Below, in pieces: positions 48,098 to 59,614 of a DNA stretch of 64,000 nucleotides (the first letter of the stretch is position 1; each line of letters begins with the position of its first letter). The notes under the pieces are model-generated. The model was not told the origin of the DNA, searched no databases, and was given only the letters and a program-made list of their open reading frames with translations. The stretch comes from Elmis aenea (lineage: Eukaryota; Arthropoda; Insecta; Coleoptera; Elmidae). Position numbers and translations under genes: made by a program. The DNA lies in contig OX393577.1 of NCBI GenBank assembly GCA_947652605.1, positions 36,707,466 through 36,771,465 on the forward strand, read 5' to 3'.

Positions 48098-50032
48098 AGA
48101 TACCTCTTTTTCTAGACACGCTGTATCCATAACAACATATAACTCTCACTGGAGGGTAGCTAGAAGGTAATCAGAAAGGTACTGTTCAGGTGAAACCTCC
48201 CAACTCTTGCGTTTAATAATGGCGCCAAAAAGAATTGTGCTTGTATCATTTTTAACGACTAACGATCACAGTAAAATAAAAACGCTTAAATTTTACGACA
48301 AGAAAATCAAACAAATGCATTTAACATATGTTTAAAGTATAAAATAACATGCGAATTATCAACAGCCCGAGGGATTCATTCGGTCTTTCGAGACTCCAAT
48401 GTTCTGAAAACTTTACCGACAGCTTACAACTCACACAAATTGAAGACAGTTTTTTACTTTTTAAATAAGTTTAATTTTTTTTTTTTTTAGGGTTAATAAC
48501 TACGATGTTGTTTTTGCCGTAAGCAAATATTACTAAATAATTTAAAAAACATAACAACATAGAATAATTATTATTGTTAGAAAAATAGTGATATTTCAAG
48601 TTGTGATACACTTTTATATTTCAGTTACAGTATCAATACACGAAAATGCAGTTATAACTTTAGAAGTCAGCAATACGGATAAAAACTATAATTTTAAGTG
48701 TGCAGACAAATGCACCAAGACAATGGTAAAAGAATAAAAGATAACATTACTACACGTGTCTTTGCCAAAAGTAAATTTCAATTATTTTGTTCACAGCACT
48801 TATTGGATAATGTAATGCAGTATTGTCTGAAGTTGTAAAAATATTTTTTGCGTCCACTATAAAATTAAAATATAATTATATTTTAATTAAAATGTAGTTA
48901 TTTTATTTTACAGATTTTATTTTTAAAAACCAAAATGCAGCAGCAGCGATTCGATATTAATGGTTTTACATGTACTTTGTTTGAAACTATCTTCAACATA
49001 ACATACTTTAAAAAAATAAACAGGACACACAATTAGATGTGAAGTAAAATTATCTAAATATTCCCAACATCTTTTTGATATATAATGACGGACAACAGAG
49101 TATGATTCATAAAAGTAATTATAATTATAATCTTAAAGTTATCATTGTTTTTTCTTCTTTTTATAAATAAACAAAATATAAAAGTACTTAAAAGATCAGT
49201 AATATTTAGATGCGTTACCGTGTTTGACGATCTGATAATACAAAGCCTTAACTTATTACTATAGTTTCAATACCCATAAACTTTCTAAATCTAAACAAAA
49301 CTGTCACTTCAGTAGCATGACTGCATGCTTACATACAATACATATTGTATTACAGTCTCCTAATCATAGTTGCTCATTAACGTATCAATAAAATATTGTA
49401 ATAACGTTGCAAATTTTGCACACATCATGCCGTATTTATAAACCAACAGATAATTAATAATAACGTTTTCTAAATTCTTTGATAGGATAGTGTTTATTCT
49501 AGATTAAAGAGAAATAACTATTACTAACTATTACAATACTATCCAAAAGTTTCAATGTAATTTATAAGCCAATAAACGTACATACCTACGTATTTTTACT
49601 AATTATCCAATAAAACTGCTGATTTTCTTCATTTTTATAATATACATAAACAGGGCAGGCTCTCCATATTCAAGAGCTACAAAGAAAGGGTTTAAATGGA
49701 CTACTCCCTTCCGGAAAATTTTGATGACAAAAAAAATCTTTAGCGTATAGCGGTAGCAAATGAATTATTAACAAAAGATTTAGGGAGTCACTAAAAAGAT
49801 TTCATAATATATAGGTATTAGGTACTCCCAATTTTTTTTCACAAACAAAAGTTCCTCTTATAGTTTTAATTTAGAGTAGCGGTCTATTCAAACGACTATA
49901 CCTACTCCATTGAAAAAACTATCGTAAACTGTATTGCTTTTTTTGGGCACTATTTCTTTAATACACGTCAAAATTATTAACTATTATTAGAACATTTGTG
50001 TCATTGTAATCTGCTTTAAACATTAATACATA
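48098..50032. other. AT-rich stretch, nothing recognised
   Basis: No supported feature. Confidence 0.5.
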
Positions 50033-50034
50033 TA

Positions 50035-51968
50035 CAGGGTGAGTCACGACGGACGCGTCGGAGTTTTATGGCGAAACGGTTTTTATTTTCCAATTTCTGT
50101 CGCTCGAAGACTATGTAAGGGCTACATTTTAAACATATTTTCAAACATACAGGGTGCTCCAAAAAAGAGTGGCGTATCAAAGTTATACTTTTTCTTATGG
50201 AACACCCTGTATATTTTTACATTTTTGGATTCCTCTTTAAATTTACTTCAAAAAATGTATAAGGTTATATGGGTCTAAAGTCAACCGTTCTCGTGTAAAT
50301 TGCATTTTCATGAAAATACAGTATTTTCAAAAATTTTCAACATCTAAAAACTTTGAGAAGTATGAAGAAATTCGCGTGGAGATAAGATTGACAATAGATT
50401 ATGGAACACTTTGCACCACCTAGATTTTTAAAATATTATACAGGGCGTTTTTTACGCTTGGTCAAACTTGTGAAACTTTAAACATCGGTAACTCATTGTT
50501 TTTTTTTAAATACAACACCCTATATTTTTCTACACTGTCTTATAGAAAATTTAATTCTCTTTCGAAAATATAATTACTGTTTTATACCTAAAATTGATAT
50601 TTTCCGAGATATCGCGATTTTATTGTTAATTATTAGGGCAAGGTAATATTTTCGAGTAGGCTATGAAGATAGACAGCGGTAATTTGAAGCAATTGAAAGA
50701 AAGAACAAGAAAGGTTTAGTTTTATCTTTTGCCTACCCATTAGTCAGTCTAGCGTATCCAGGATCTTAAGGAAATATAAGTACCACCCGTTTCATATTCA
50801 ACTTCATCAAAGTTTGTACGGCATGGATTTTCAAAATCGAATTGATTTTTGCTTATGGGCCCTCGACCAAGTTTGTGAAGAGGAACATTTTTTTGATAAT
50901 GTTTTATTTAGGGATGAGTCAATATTCAACAATAATGGACTGGTAACTCGCCACAATTTTCATTATTATTACACTGAAAATAAGCATTTATTTCATACCA
51001 CTGATCGTCAAAATAGGGGGAGTATTAATGTTTATGGAGAAATCGTTGGTGATCAAGTTATCGGTCCTTATTTTTTTTATGGCAATTTAAATGGCCGAAA
51101 ATTTTTGTGATTTAAAAAAAAAGGTTTTTGGGCACTTTTAGAAAATATTCCTTTGAATATTAGAAAAAACATGTGGTTACAATTAGATGGTGCTCCTGCA
51201 CATTTTTTTTTAAATGTGAAAAATTATCTAAATCGAAAGTTTACTGATAAGTGGATCGGGAGAGGGAACTGGCCACCTAGATCTCCAGAGCTAACTCCCA
51301 TGGACTTTTTTTGGGGCTATATTAAAGATTTAGTTTATAGTTCACCTCTCACCACTGCGGAAGATATAAAAAGACGAATAAAAAATGCTTTGAGACAATC
51401 ACTCCTAATATGTTGCGTAATGTAAGACGTTCACTTGAAAAGAGGACCACAATGTATATTCAAGAGGATGGTCGTCATGTTAAACATTTATTGTAATCGG
51501 CTGTTAAATTTTGTTTTTGATTCATTATTACATACATTTTAGTTATCACTAGAAATATTTTTATAAATGTTCAATTAAAGTTACAACGGTCCCAATTTGA
51601 AATATTTTCTGTGTGTTTATATTTTAGTTAACACACCATAAACACTTACTTACATTAAACATTGTGCACACTGTATAAAACACAATGTTTGCAAAATGCG
51701 TGGAACCAGAATTTAAGCAAAGACATTTTGGTAGAATCGAGTGTCGTATTATAAACATACAAAAAAAAATGGTTTATAGGATTCAGTAATCATCTTATCA
51801 TACTGCCCAATAAATAAATGCATAAATAGTTTTAAGAAATCTTGATTTAAACGTGAGATTGCTCTTCATTATAAAAAAATGTCAAAAATGCGTAGGCAAA
51901 AGATAAAACTAAACCTTTCTTGTTCTTTCTTTCAATTGTTTCAAATTACCGCTGTCCTACCTTCATAG
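50035..51968 (+). mobile_element. Degraded DD41D-type mariner element, right arm truncated
   Basis: The left end CAGGGTGAGTCACGACGGAC follows TA (50033-50034). The left arm runs about 710 bp to near 50745, next comes a broken transposase (50742-51496), then only the innermost 80 bp of the right arm (about 51886-51968), which stops abruptly. The arm is tiled with internal CAGGG-bounded modules (50150-50209 and about 50441-50522). An inverted solo copy of the arm is at 44457-45165. Confidence 0.85.
50742..51496 (+). pseudogene. Tc1/mariner transposase, DD41D family, catalytic half
   Basis: The frame starts in the arm (SQSSVSRILRKYKYHPF) and reads GMDFQNRIDFCLWALDQV, then LFRDESIF with the first catalytic Asp, then VYGEIVGDQVIGPYFF and GNLNGRKF. 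After a frameshift and stop near 51110 comes NIRKNMWLQLDGAPAHFF with the second Asp, WIGRGNWPPRSPELTP and MDFFWGYIKDLVY with the third Asp. Another shift near 51395 leads to MLRNVRRSLEKR and a stop at 51496. Asp2 and Asp3 are 38 residues apart, three fewer than in the related copy at 58 kb, and FFWG lacks the usual Leu of FFLWG. Small deletions are the likely cause. The DNA-binding N terminus is missing. Confidence 0.88.
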
Positions 51969-53147
51969 CCTATTCATGCATTTTGTAAACTCATTTAATA
52001 TAGTTTTAAAAAACCTGAAAGAAAAACATTCAAAACCAATTAAAGTTTTTCAAAAATTTGAAATAAATTACACAATAGAGGGCAACGAAAAGCTAACAAA
52101 TTACATGGACAGAGACCATATAGTTCACCTTAAAGTGCTTTTTTATTTTTAACAATTATTCTAAAACATTATTAAGTGAAAAAATACAGTCACATTTACC
52201 TTAAAATGGATTTACATTCGATATTAAATTGTACTTAAGATCAAAAATGTTAAGAAATGTAACTAGTTAATTAGCACTCAGCATAAAACAAGACAAATGA
52301 AACACACAAATTCTTGCGCGCAATACTATAAAAGAAAATACATTAAAAGTGATGTAAACAATAGAATTGCAAGCGCAAGTAAGCCATATTAATTGCTACT
52401 TGGTAGCTTTAATAACAAGAATATATCTAGGAACACTAAGCTTGCTGTACGATTTATGTGATTTATTCTACACCTGATAATATCGTAAGGAAGTCAAATA
52501 CTAGTATGAATATTCGCAGATACAAAAATAGCAGAACACAAAGGAAAGAATATACAAATATTTTATTAAAAAAACATCGATTAATGCGATGGTCTATCAG
52601 CAATTTTTATTTAGTTGAAACACCATTTGATTAAATAAAAACAATTAAAAGGGTTTACGCCTTGAATTTGACGCACTATTAAATTATTTTGAAGTAATGA
52701 TTAGTTTATAAAACTCCTTAACACTGATGCTTTTGTGAAATAAAATTCGTAATCCCTTGTTATACACTATGTAAGTATCAACGTAGGAATGCATTTCATA
52801 CAAACTTTTCCAAATTATGATTAAGATCTTTCTTTTAAAATTACAACAAATAGCTATAAATAATCCAAGATTTATACCCCTATTGAACGGTGTCGGCAAC
52901 TAAACAGAATGAGAAAAAACAATAAAGGAAAAACGAAATGAAATCGCTGACTACCTGGATAGACGAAATAACGCAGATCCTGGTAAACAAAGGTAAGAAA
53001 TTTGGTTCAACCACGTGAGTTGACTTTGAATAGAGAACAATAGCAAGACGAATAAAAATAAAATATGCAGACGCTAAATCGAATACGTTGATAGTTTAAA
53101 ATCACTCGAATTATAATCGCTTTACTGTTAACACTGCTCTCGAGTAT
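51969..53147. other. AT-rich stretch, nothing recognised
   Basis: The 71-codon minus-strand frame at 52899-52684 has no recognisable content. Confidence 0.5.
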
Positions 53148-53187
53148 TATACGAAACTAGACTTAGTTTTTAGCGATTTATTACATA

Positions 53188-53741
53188 CCGGGTGTAAATG
53201 AAGTGTGGTACACCCCCTTTTTTTTTCTTTAGTTTTAAGTTTAGATAAATGAAATTTTAGACATATGATATGTGCAAAAAACCGGGCTTTTTGAGCAGAT
53301 GCACACAATTGTTTCACTTTCGGTTTCGCCGAAAATGAGCCCAACGTTGTTATTTTAAATGGAACACCCTGTATATTTTTACATTTTTGAAAAAAGGGAA
53401 GCGATGGTTAATTTTTATAACCTCAATAAATTTTTGAAACAAAATTTAATTTTTTATTAAGTGACTTGCATAAATTGAATTTTATTATGTCAACAATTGT
53501 CCAAAAAACGTTTTTGTAAATTTTAAATGACATTTAGATTACTTTAATCGGCTTTGAAGGTTGCGGAATCGGCTTTTTGTCAAAAAGTCAATTTTTTTCA
53601 TTTCCGGTGAAACCGGAAGCGAAACAAATGTGTGAATCTGCTCAAAAAGCCCGGTTTTTTGCACACATCATTAAAATGTCATTTATCTAAACTCAAAACT
53701 AAAGAAACAGAAGTGGGTGTACCACACTTCATTACACCCGG
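53188..53741. repeat. TA-type foldback MITE, CCGGGTGTAAATGAAG ends
   Basis: The ends CCGGGTGTAAATGAAGTGTG and its near-perfect inverse border a 554-bp foldback flanked by TA. Its inner blocks (CGGTTTCGCCGAAAATGA; AAAAACCGGGCTTTTTGAGC) are related to the foldback at 32579-33470. Confidence 0.88.
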
Positions 53742-53756
53742 TATAATATTTATGTA

Positions 53757-54392
53757 CAGGGTGTTTCATAAATATTGCGAAAAAATTCAGGTGGTGATTC
53801 CTTATCGAAAATTAAGGGGGGGTCTTTCATATAATTTTTTTTCCTTAGACGTCTCCTTTCCCTAAAGGGGGCCGTAAAATTAGGTTTTTATTTTCTTTCT
53901 CAAATTTGGATAAATGTAAAAGAATGATTTTTGGTAGATGTTTTATACTTATTAAAAGGTTTCCCACTGAAACCACCAGAATGAGTCGTTTTGTATTGGA
54001 ATAATTGATGGTTCATGTTGACTTATTTTAGTTTTTACTCATAAACGGTAGGTTTTACGAGAACAACTCAATAACAAAAAAAGTTTCTAAATAAATCAAT
54101 CTTTCAAAAAAGAATTTTTAAATTGCAAAATTTCAACCCACCAAAAGGTTCTGATAAAAAAACCAACAGGGGTCGCACTTTTCAACCCCCTCTGAAGGTG
54201 GAAAATGATTGAAAATATTACTATGGGAAACCTTTTAATAAGTATAAAACATTTGCCAAATATTATTCTCCTACATTTATCCAAATTTGAGAAAGGAGAC
54301 GTCTAAGGGAAACAATTTATATGAAAGACCCCCCTTAATTTTCAATAAGAAATCACCACCTGATTTTTTCGCAATATTTATGAAACACCCTG
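53757..54392. repeat. TA-type foldback MITE, relative of 1-910
   Basis: The ends CAGGGTGTTTCATAAATATT and its inverse are bordered by TA. The arms share TTGGTAGATGTTTTATACTT and GAGACGTCTAA blocks with the element at 1-910. This copy lacks one half of the central palindrome and so is an internal deletion form. Confidence 0.9.
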
Positions 54393-54654
54393 TACATAAA
54401 TATTATATGTAATAAATCGCTAAAAACTAAGTCTAGTTTCTTTATACGAAAGAAAGACGCGTAAATATGTAAAATTTATCTTAATTTAGTTTAGTTTAAT
54501 TTTATTTCAAATTAAGTTTAGTTATTTCGTTAAGTGTAACGAAAAATCTTTATGAGTTTAATAATATTTTTTTATTTATGTTTATAAAAATATACTTTTT
54601 AAAACTTGATGTATTTTCTTTTCTAAACACTTTCCATTCTGTATTAAAATTACA

Positions 54655-54708
54655 AATTACAAAAAATCTTTTTGCACAAGGGCGCCTCCTACCCACGGCG
54701 CGGCACTG
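54655..54708. mobile_element. Solo hAT right end
   Basis: GCACAAGGGCGCCTCCTACC and CACGGCGCGGCACTG resemble the right end of the hAT at 36121-38444 (GCACAAAGGCGGCTCAT, CACGCGGCGGCCCTG). No left end was found. Confidence 0.5.
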
Positions 54709-57153
54709 CTGACTTAAATGTAGGTAGTCTTATGTTGAGGTTCTAGATATTTGTAGTGATTGATTGTTTCTTCTGCTTTGTTTAAACATTTTGTTTAATT
54801 TTAAAGTAACTAGGACCATTGATAATCCTACCTAACTATTTAGTGATCAAAAATGTCTAACAATTTTGTTTAGAGTTAACAGTCGTTTCATTATGCAAAA
54901 CTCCAAAATGTCTTACTGATTGTGCTTTAATTTACCAGCAATTATGTCGGAGTTTTTTTGGTAATACATTTCCCAATTAGTATTTATTTGAGTTACATAT
55001 GCTTATTTAGTTTCTACACAAAAGCTTCATTTAATGCAAGTGGACTTCATCTTATCAAACTATAATTAAGTACAATAATGGCAGTCGAATTTGGTGTGTA
55101 GGTACTTTCCTCAAAAAAAAAGCATAGCATCTGTATGTAAGTGTGAGTTAAGTTCCGCAGTGTAAGAGTTAATTTCAAATTGTGATTTTTTTTTTTAAAC
55201 AAAAAGAAGACGACATTTCAGTAGGCTTGTAAATACTTTTCGATTTAACATTCTTTTGAAGTATCGATTTATGTTGATTAATAAGTTTTGTTATAATAAT
55301 CGCTGATAAAACAGTTACCTTCATTTAAATCCAATTATTTAAACCACAAGATTATGAAGGCGTTTCCGATGAATATTTACTGCTATGAGCTAGTGTACTG
55401 TCATCAACAGTGATGGCTGGTAAATAAGTTTTTTAAGAGGTAAAGAAGCTAATGGTGCTGTTCGGTGTCTATTGTCAAGCCAGGTCATTGGCTGCTGCTG
55501 GTTCAGGGTCGCACCAATCTCCTATGTGGGTCGTCTAACATCTTTGATAACAAAATGCGTATAGAAACTATAATTAAAAAGCACCTTTAATATCCGTATA
55601 ATTTAACAACTCGTTAATTAGTCAGAATAAAAATATTGCTTCAAGATTTATTATAAACTTGCTTTAACATTACAGTACATCATACATTTTTCACGGTGTG
55701 ACTTTTCTTTTTCTTTGAATAATAAAAATATTTGATAATATTTATTCAAGTGAAGATTTATCGTTTAATTCTAATTCTGCATACTAAAAAACTGCCTGGT
55801 CCGTTTTTGCCGTTATAAAAATCACTCGTAACTAACTATGGCCTCCAACGTTTTCATCACAAGCTAATTCAGTTTAACCACTGGGCAATAATTTAAAAGT
55901 CATAAATATTAAATATGAAAGAGAAGGAAATGACTATGAAGATTTTATTCAGTTGTAACATATTAAATAGAAATCAAAATGTGAACGAACATTATTTGTA
56001 GCCAAATGAATGAAGAAGCGTGAGATGAAAATGAAACTGCAATAAAAGAAACACTAATATTGATTATACTAACATTATTTGAATACGATGGCCGGGTCTC
56101 TTGAGGCTATAAAACATAGGTAGTAGCAAAACTTAATGATTATAATAATAGTTTAAGGCGATTTGATTTCTAGGCGCTACACACAACATTCTTTTCAAAG
56201 CTAAAAGTTACAGAAAATAAGAAAAATAAGTCATAAAATTAAAACGAAAATTATTTTTGCATCTTTTATGTTTTAATAGAATACATTCATCGCGTTGCAG
56301 CATTGAACATTTTTATTAAACAAAAACAATTCTATACAAGAAAAGAACTAAAAAAAAACTAAAATTAAAACAATTTATAAAATTGTTTCAATGAAAAGAA
56401 AGTAGGTAATCGGGAAGAAAACAATAATTAATATTAAAATTACAATCACACTTTTTTTTCAAGTTGTTCAAAGTAAAAATAATTTCCTTAAGCAACGGCA
56501 TTTAGTTCAAGCGCACAATAAGACAACTATGCGAACGACATGTTACTTATGAAATGAATATCACATAGTGGCGAAGCATGCCATTGGTCGATAACACAAA
56601 CAGTACAAACTTCTGCTGGCATGTTAAAACAGTTTCATTTTTAATTAATAATACATGAACTTCCCGACAAATATGCTTGTTTTTTTTTACAATGTAACTT
56701 GAGAATCAATATAATCCAAACTGATACTTTCAATTTGCTCTGGTGCAGATGCATAGTAATATTTTTTTCGAATATTTTTGGCAATATTTTCGGTATTTAC
56801 TTGAACATGCTTTGAAAACATATGATTTGCTAAAATATATTAGTTCTTCAAAATAGTTCACAATGCGTAATGAGTATCGTGAAGCGAAGAAAATTTGTTT
56901 TACCTTGTTAAAAGTTCAGAACAAAAAGGTTTTATTCAAATTACTTTTTCAGTTTTTGCTCTTTGCTCTTTTAAGTAAAATAGTTTCTCGCAGAAGATAA
57001 TTCAATTTCAAGAGATTTCAAAAGCTTTGAAATGACGCATTTGGAAGGAAATTATAAAATATTTTAAAAAATGACGTACTTTAACCACGTTGTAATAAAA
57101 ACCAGTATTCTAGGTATCGCCAAACCACAAAAGCTACAGAATAAACGAGTTTT
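54709..57153. other. AT-rich stretch, nothing recognised
   Basis: No supported feature. Confidence 0.5.
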
Positions 57154-57170
57154 TACAGGGACACCCTGTA
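57154..57170. repeat. Element reduced to its two ends
   Basis: TACAGGGACACCCTGTA is two MITE ends in inverted contact with one base between, both with TA. Confidence 0.5.
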
Positions 57171-57668
57171 TATGTATAGGAATTATTTAAAAGCAAAAAG
57201 ATACCTTTAACTAGATATAACAAACATTAAATATTTTAAAGTTATATTTATAGTTTCAATTTCGTGGTTGCGTGGTCAACTAAAACCCTCGATATGCACT
57301 GATATTGAACGAAAAATACATCAAAATAAAGCGAGCGCTAACGAACTACCTAGCTTTTTTACGCATAATATTCTTAATTACAAATAATTTTTGATAGTTT
57401 GCACATTTTTAACACATTTACTTCGACAAAAATGTGAAGTTCAATTTAATTAAAATATTCCACGAGAATTTAAACGCATAGTTGGTAATTAACACAGATA
57501 ACTTAACTTCAAAAACTAATAAAATTGTATGTCAGTGAAAAACAATCAATTGGAAACTTCAATCTATTCCACTCAAATAATATGCAATGAATGTTGGCAA
57601 CATATTTCATACCAGCACGGGTGTCATCGTAAAGGAATACCCTAAATAAATTCCATCTTAACGATATA

Positions 57669-59612
57669 CCGGGTGTTAACCACCAGCCGTGAACATAGGG
57701 AATTAACATTGGTTTTAACTTTTTTTCGGATTCCTGCTCCCCAATTGAATTTATATTAAAATTAATGGTAACAATAGAAAGATAAAATTATTACGCGTCA
57801 TCTGAGACCATTAATAAGCTTTAAATGTTTAATATTTAGTTTATAATTAATATTTTAAAATTGGATTAATTTTACAAATATAAGTAGCCATGACTGTCAA
57901 TCTGACATTTGTATTCATTAATTTTTGTTATCTGTCAATTTTTAAATCAGCGAGTTATTTCTTTAACTATTTTGATTAAAATAAGTAATTACAATAACGA
58001 AGAAAGAATTTTTATGGTGAAAACTTTTTACAGCGGCGTATCTTTGCGGAGAGTACGAGATTTATTTGCCGTACAATTTATAAATCGCCCAATACCATCT
58101 ACAACCACGATACAAAAATATGTGCAAAAATTTGAAAAATGCGGTAACATTTTCGTAGAATCCGGCACCACAGGTAGTTAGTATATTCTATTTTATTAAA
58201 ATTAAAACAAAATTTTTAAAAAGTAATATCACAGGAAACCGAAAAATTAATGAAACTAGTTTTGTGGAAGAAAGAGTTATGTTCTGTGAAAGAGTTTTAG
58301 GGAAGATTAATATTGACCCTACGTTCAGTCTAGGGCAAATATCCCGCGAAGTGGATTTGTCTAGGACAGGGGTATTTAAAATTTAAAAAAAACACCGTTA
58401 TCATCCCTACAAATCGCAGTGTCACCAGGAAATTCTTCCTGCGGATCAAGACTGTAGAATTTTTTTTTGTGAGGTAATGCAAGAACGCGCCAACAACGAT
58501 CGCAGTTTTCTTTCATCAATTTGTTTTACCGACGAATCTACGTTTACTCTGAACAATGAACCAAATGTTCAAAATAGCAGATACTGGGCACAGGAAAATC
58601 CACACTGCTACATATCCACTAGAACGCAATATCCTCAAAAAATTAATATTTGGACTAGCATTTTTAATAACCAAATTGTTGATCCTTTTAAAATCGAAGG
58701 AAATTTAAATTCAGAAAAATATTTAGACGTTTTAATAACCAAGGTAGGTCTTGCGCTGGAAAAAGTTGCAAAAGCAAATCTGGAGATCTGGTCCAACATG
58801 ACGGGTGTCCAGCCCATTACAGTTTAGATGTTGGAAACTTTTTAAACGATTGTTTTCCCAATCGCTGGATTGGTAGAGGTGGAACAATAAACTGGCCGGC
58901 CAGATCTCCTGATTTAGCACCTTGTGACTTCTTTCTGTGGGGCCACCTTAAAAGTAATATTTATAAAAAACGCCACCCAAATATTAATTCTTTGAGGAAT
59001 GCAATAGTAGCAGAATGTGCTTTAATTAATAACAGACAGCTAGTCTCTGTGAGAAACGGTTTTTATAATAGATTGGAGTATTTTTTATGTACCTAGGAAT
59101 GGGGGGCTTTTTGAGTATTTATTGTAAAATATATTCTTTTATATTTTTTATTGTTTTTAATTTTAAGTTGAAATTTAAGTAATAATAGTGTCGACTCTTA
59201 TAATTAATCTCCACAAAGATGCGCCACTATAATGTTGTAAAAAGTTTTCACCATTAAAACTCTTCCTCCAATAAAATTTTTTTTTTTCATTTAAATCAAA
59301 ATCGTTAAAGAAATAACTCGCTGATGTAAAAATTGACAGATAATAACAAAAATTAATGAAAACAAATGTCAGATTGACAGTCATGGCCTCATGGCTACTT
59401 ATATTTGTAAAATTAATCCAATTTTAAAATATTAATTATAAACTAAATACTAAACATTTAAGCTTATTAATGGTCTCAAATGATGCGTAATCATTTTATC
59501 TTTCTATTGTTACCAATAATTTTAATATAAATTCAATTGGGGAGCAGGAATCCGAAAAAAAATTTAAACCAATGTTAATTCCCTATGTTCACGACTGGTG
59601 GTTAACACCCGG
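57669..59612 (+). mobile_element. End-to-end DD41D mariner with 320-bp inverted repeats
   Basis: The ends CCGGGTGTTAACCACCAGCC and GGCTGGTGGTTAACACCCGG-like inverse are flanked by TA (57667-57668 and 59613-59614). The arms stay similar for about 320 bp (57669-57984 and 59290-59612), down to AGCGAGTTATTTCTTTAAC. A transposase pseudogene fills the middle. At 1.94 kb the size fits an autonomous element. The arms differ by scattered substitutions, so the insertion is not very recent. Confidence 0.95.
57909..59096 (+). pseudogene. Tc1/mariner DD41D transposase with a 61-nt intron
   Basis: Exon 1 carries the helix-turn-helix: NNEERIFMVKTFYSGVSLRR and RPIPSTTTIQKYVQKFEKCG. The likely start is the ATG at 58014, or further upstream in the arm. 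CACAG|GTAGTT at 58173 and ATCACAG|GA at 58234 delimit a 61-nt intron that keeps frame (GTTG-NRK). Exon 2 has a second helix-turn-helix (FSLGQISREVDLSRTGVFKI), a stop, then YHPYKSQCH, CFTDEST with catalytic Asp 1, NIWTSIFNNQIVDPFKIEGN, and after a frameshift near 58790 HDGCPAHYS with Asp 2 and WIGRG..WPARSPDLAP, CDFFLWGHL with Asp 3. Asp 2 and Asp 3 are 41 residues apart, hence DD41D. It ends RLEYFLCT-stop at 59096. One stop and one shift inactivate it. Confidence 0.92.
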
Positions 59613-59614
59613 TA

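Larger units (their letters stand above)
53148..54452. repeat. Palindrome opened by two TA insertions
   Basis: The outer arms (53153-53186 plus 53744-53754, and their reverse complement at 54395-54448) form a palindrome when two elements are removed: acataatatttatgTAcata-like sequence at its centre. One element sits at an off-centre TA (53188-53741), the other exactly at the central TA (53757-54392). Confidence 0.88.
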
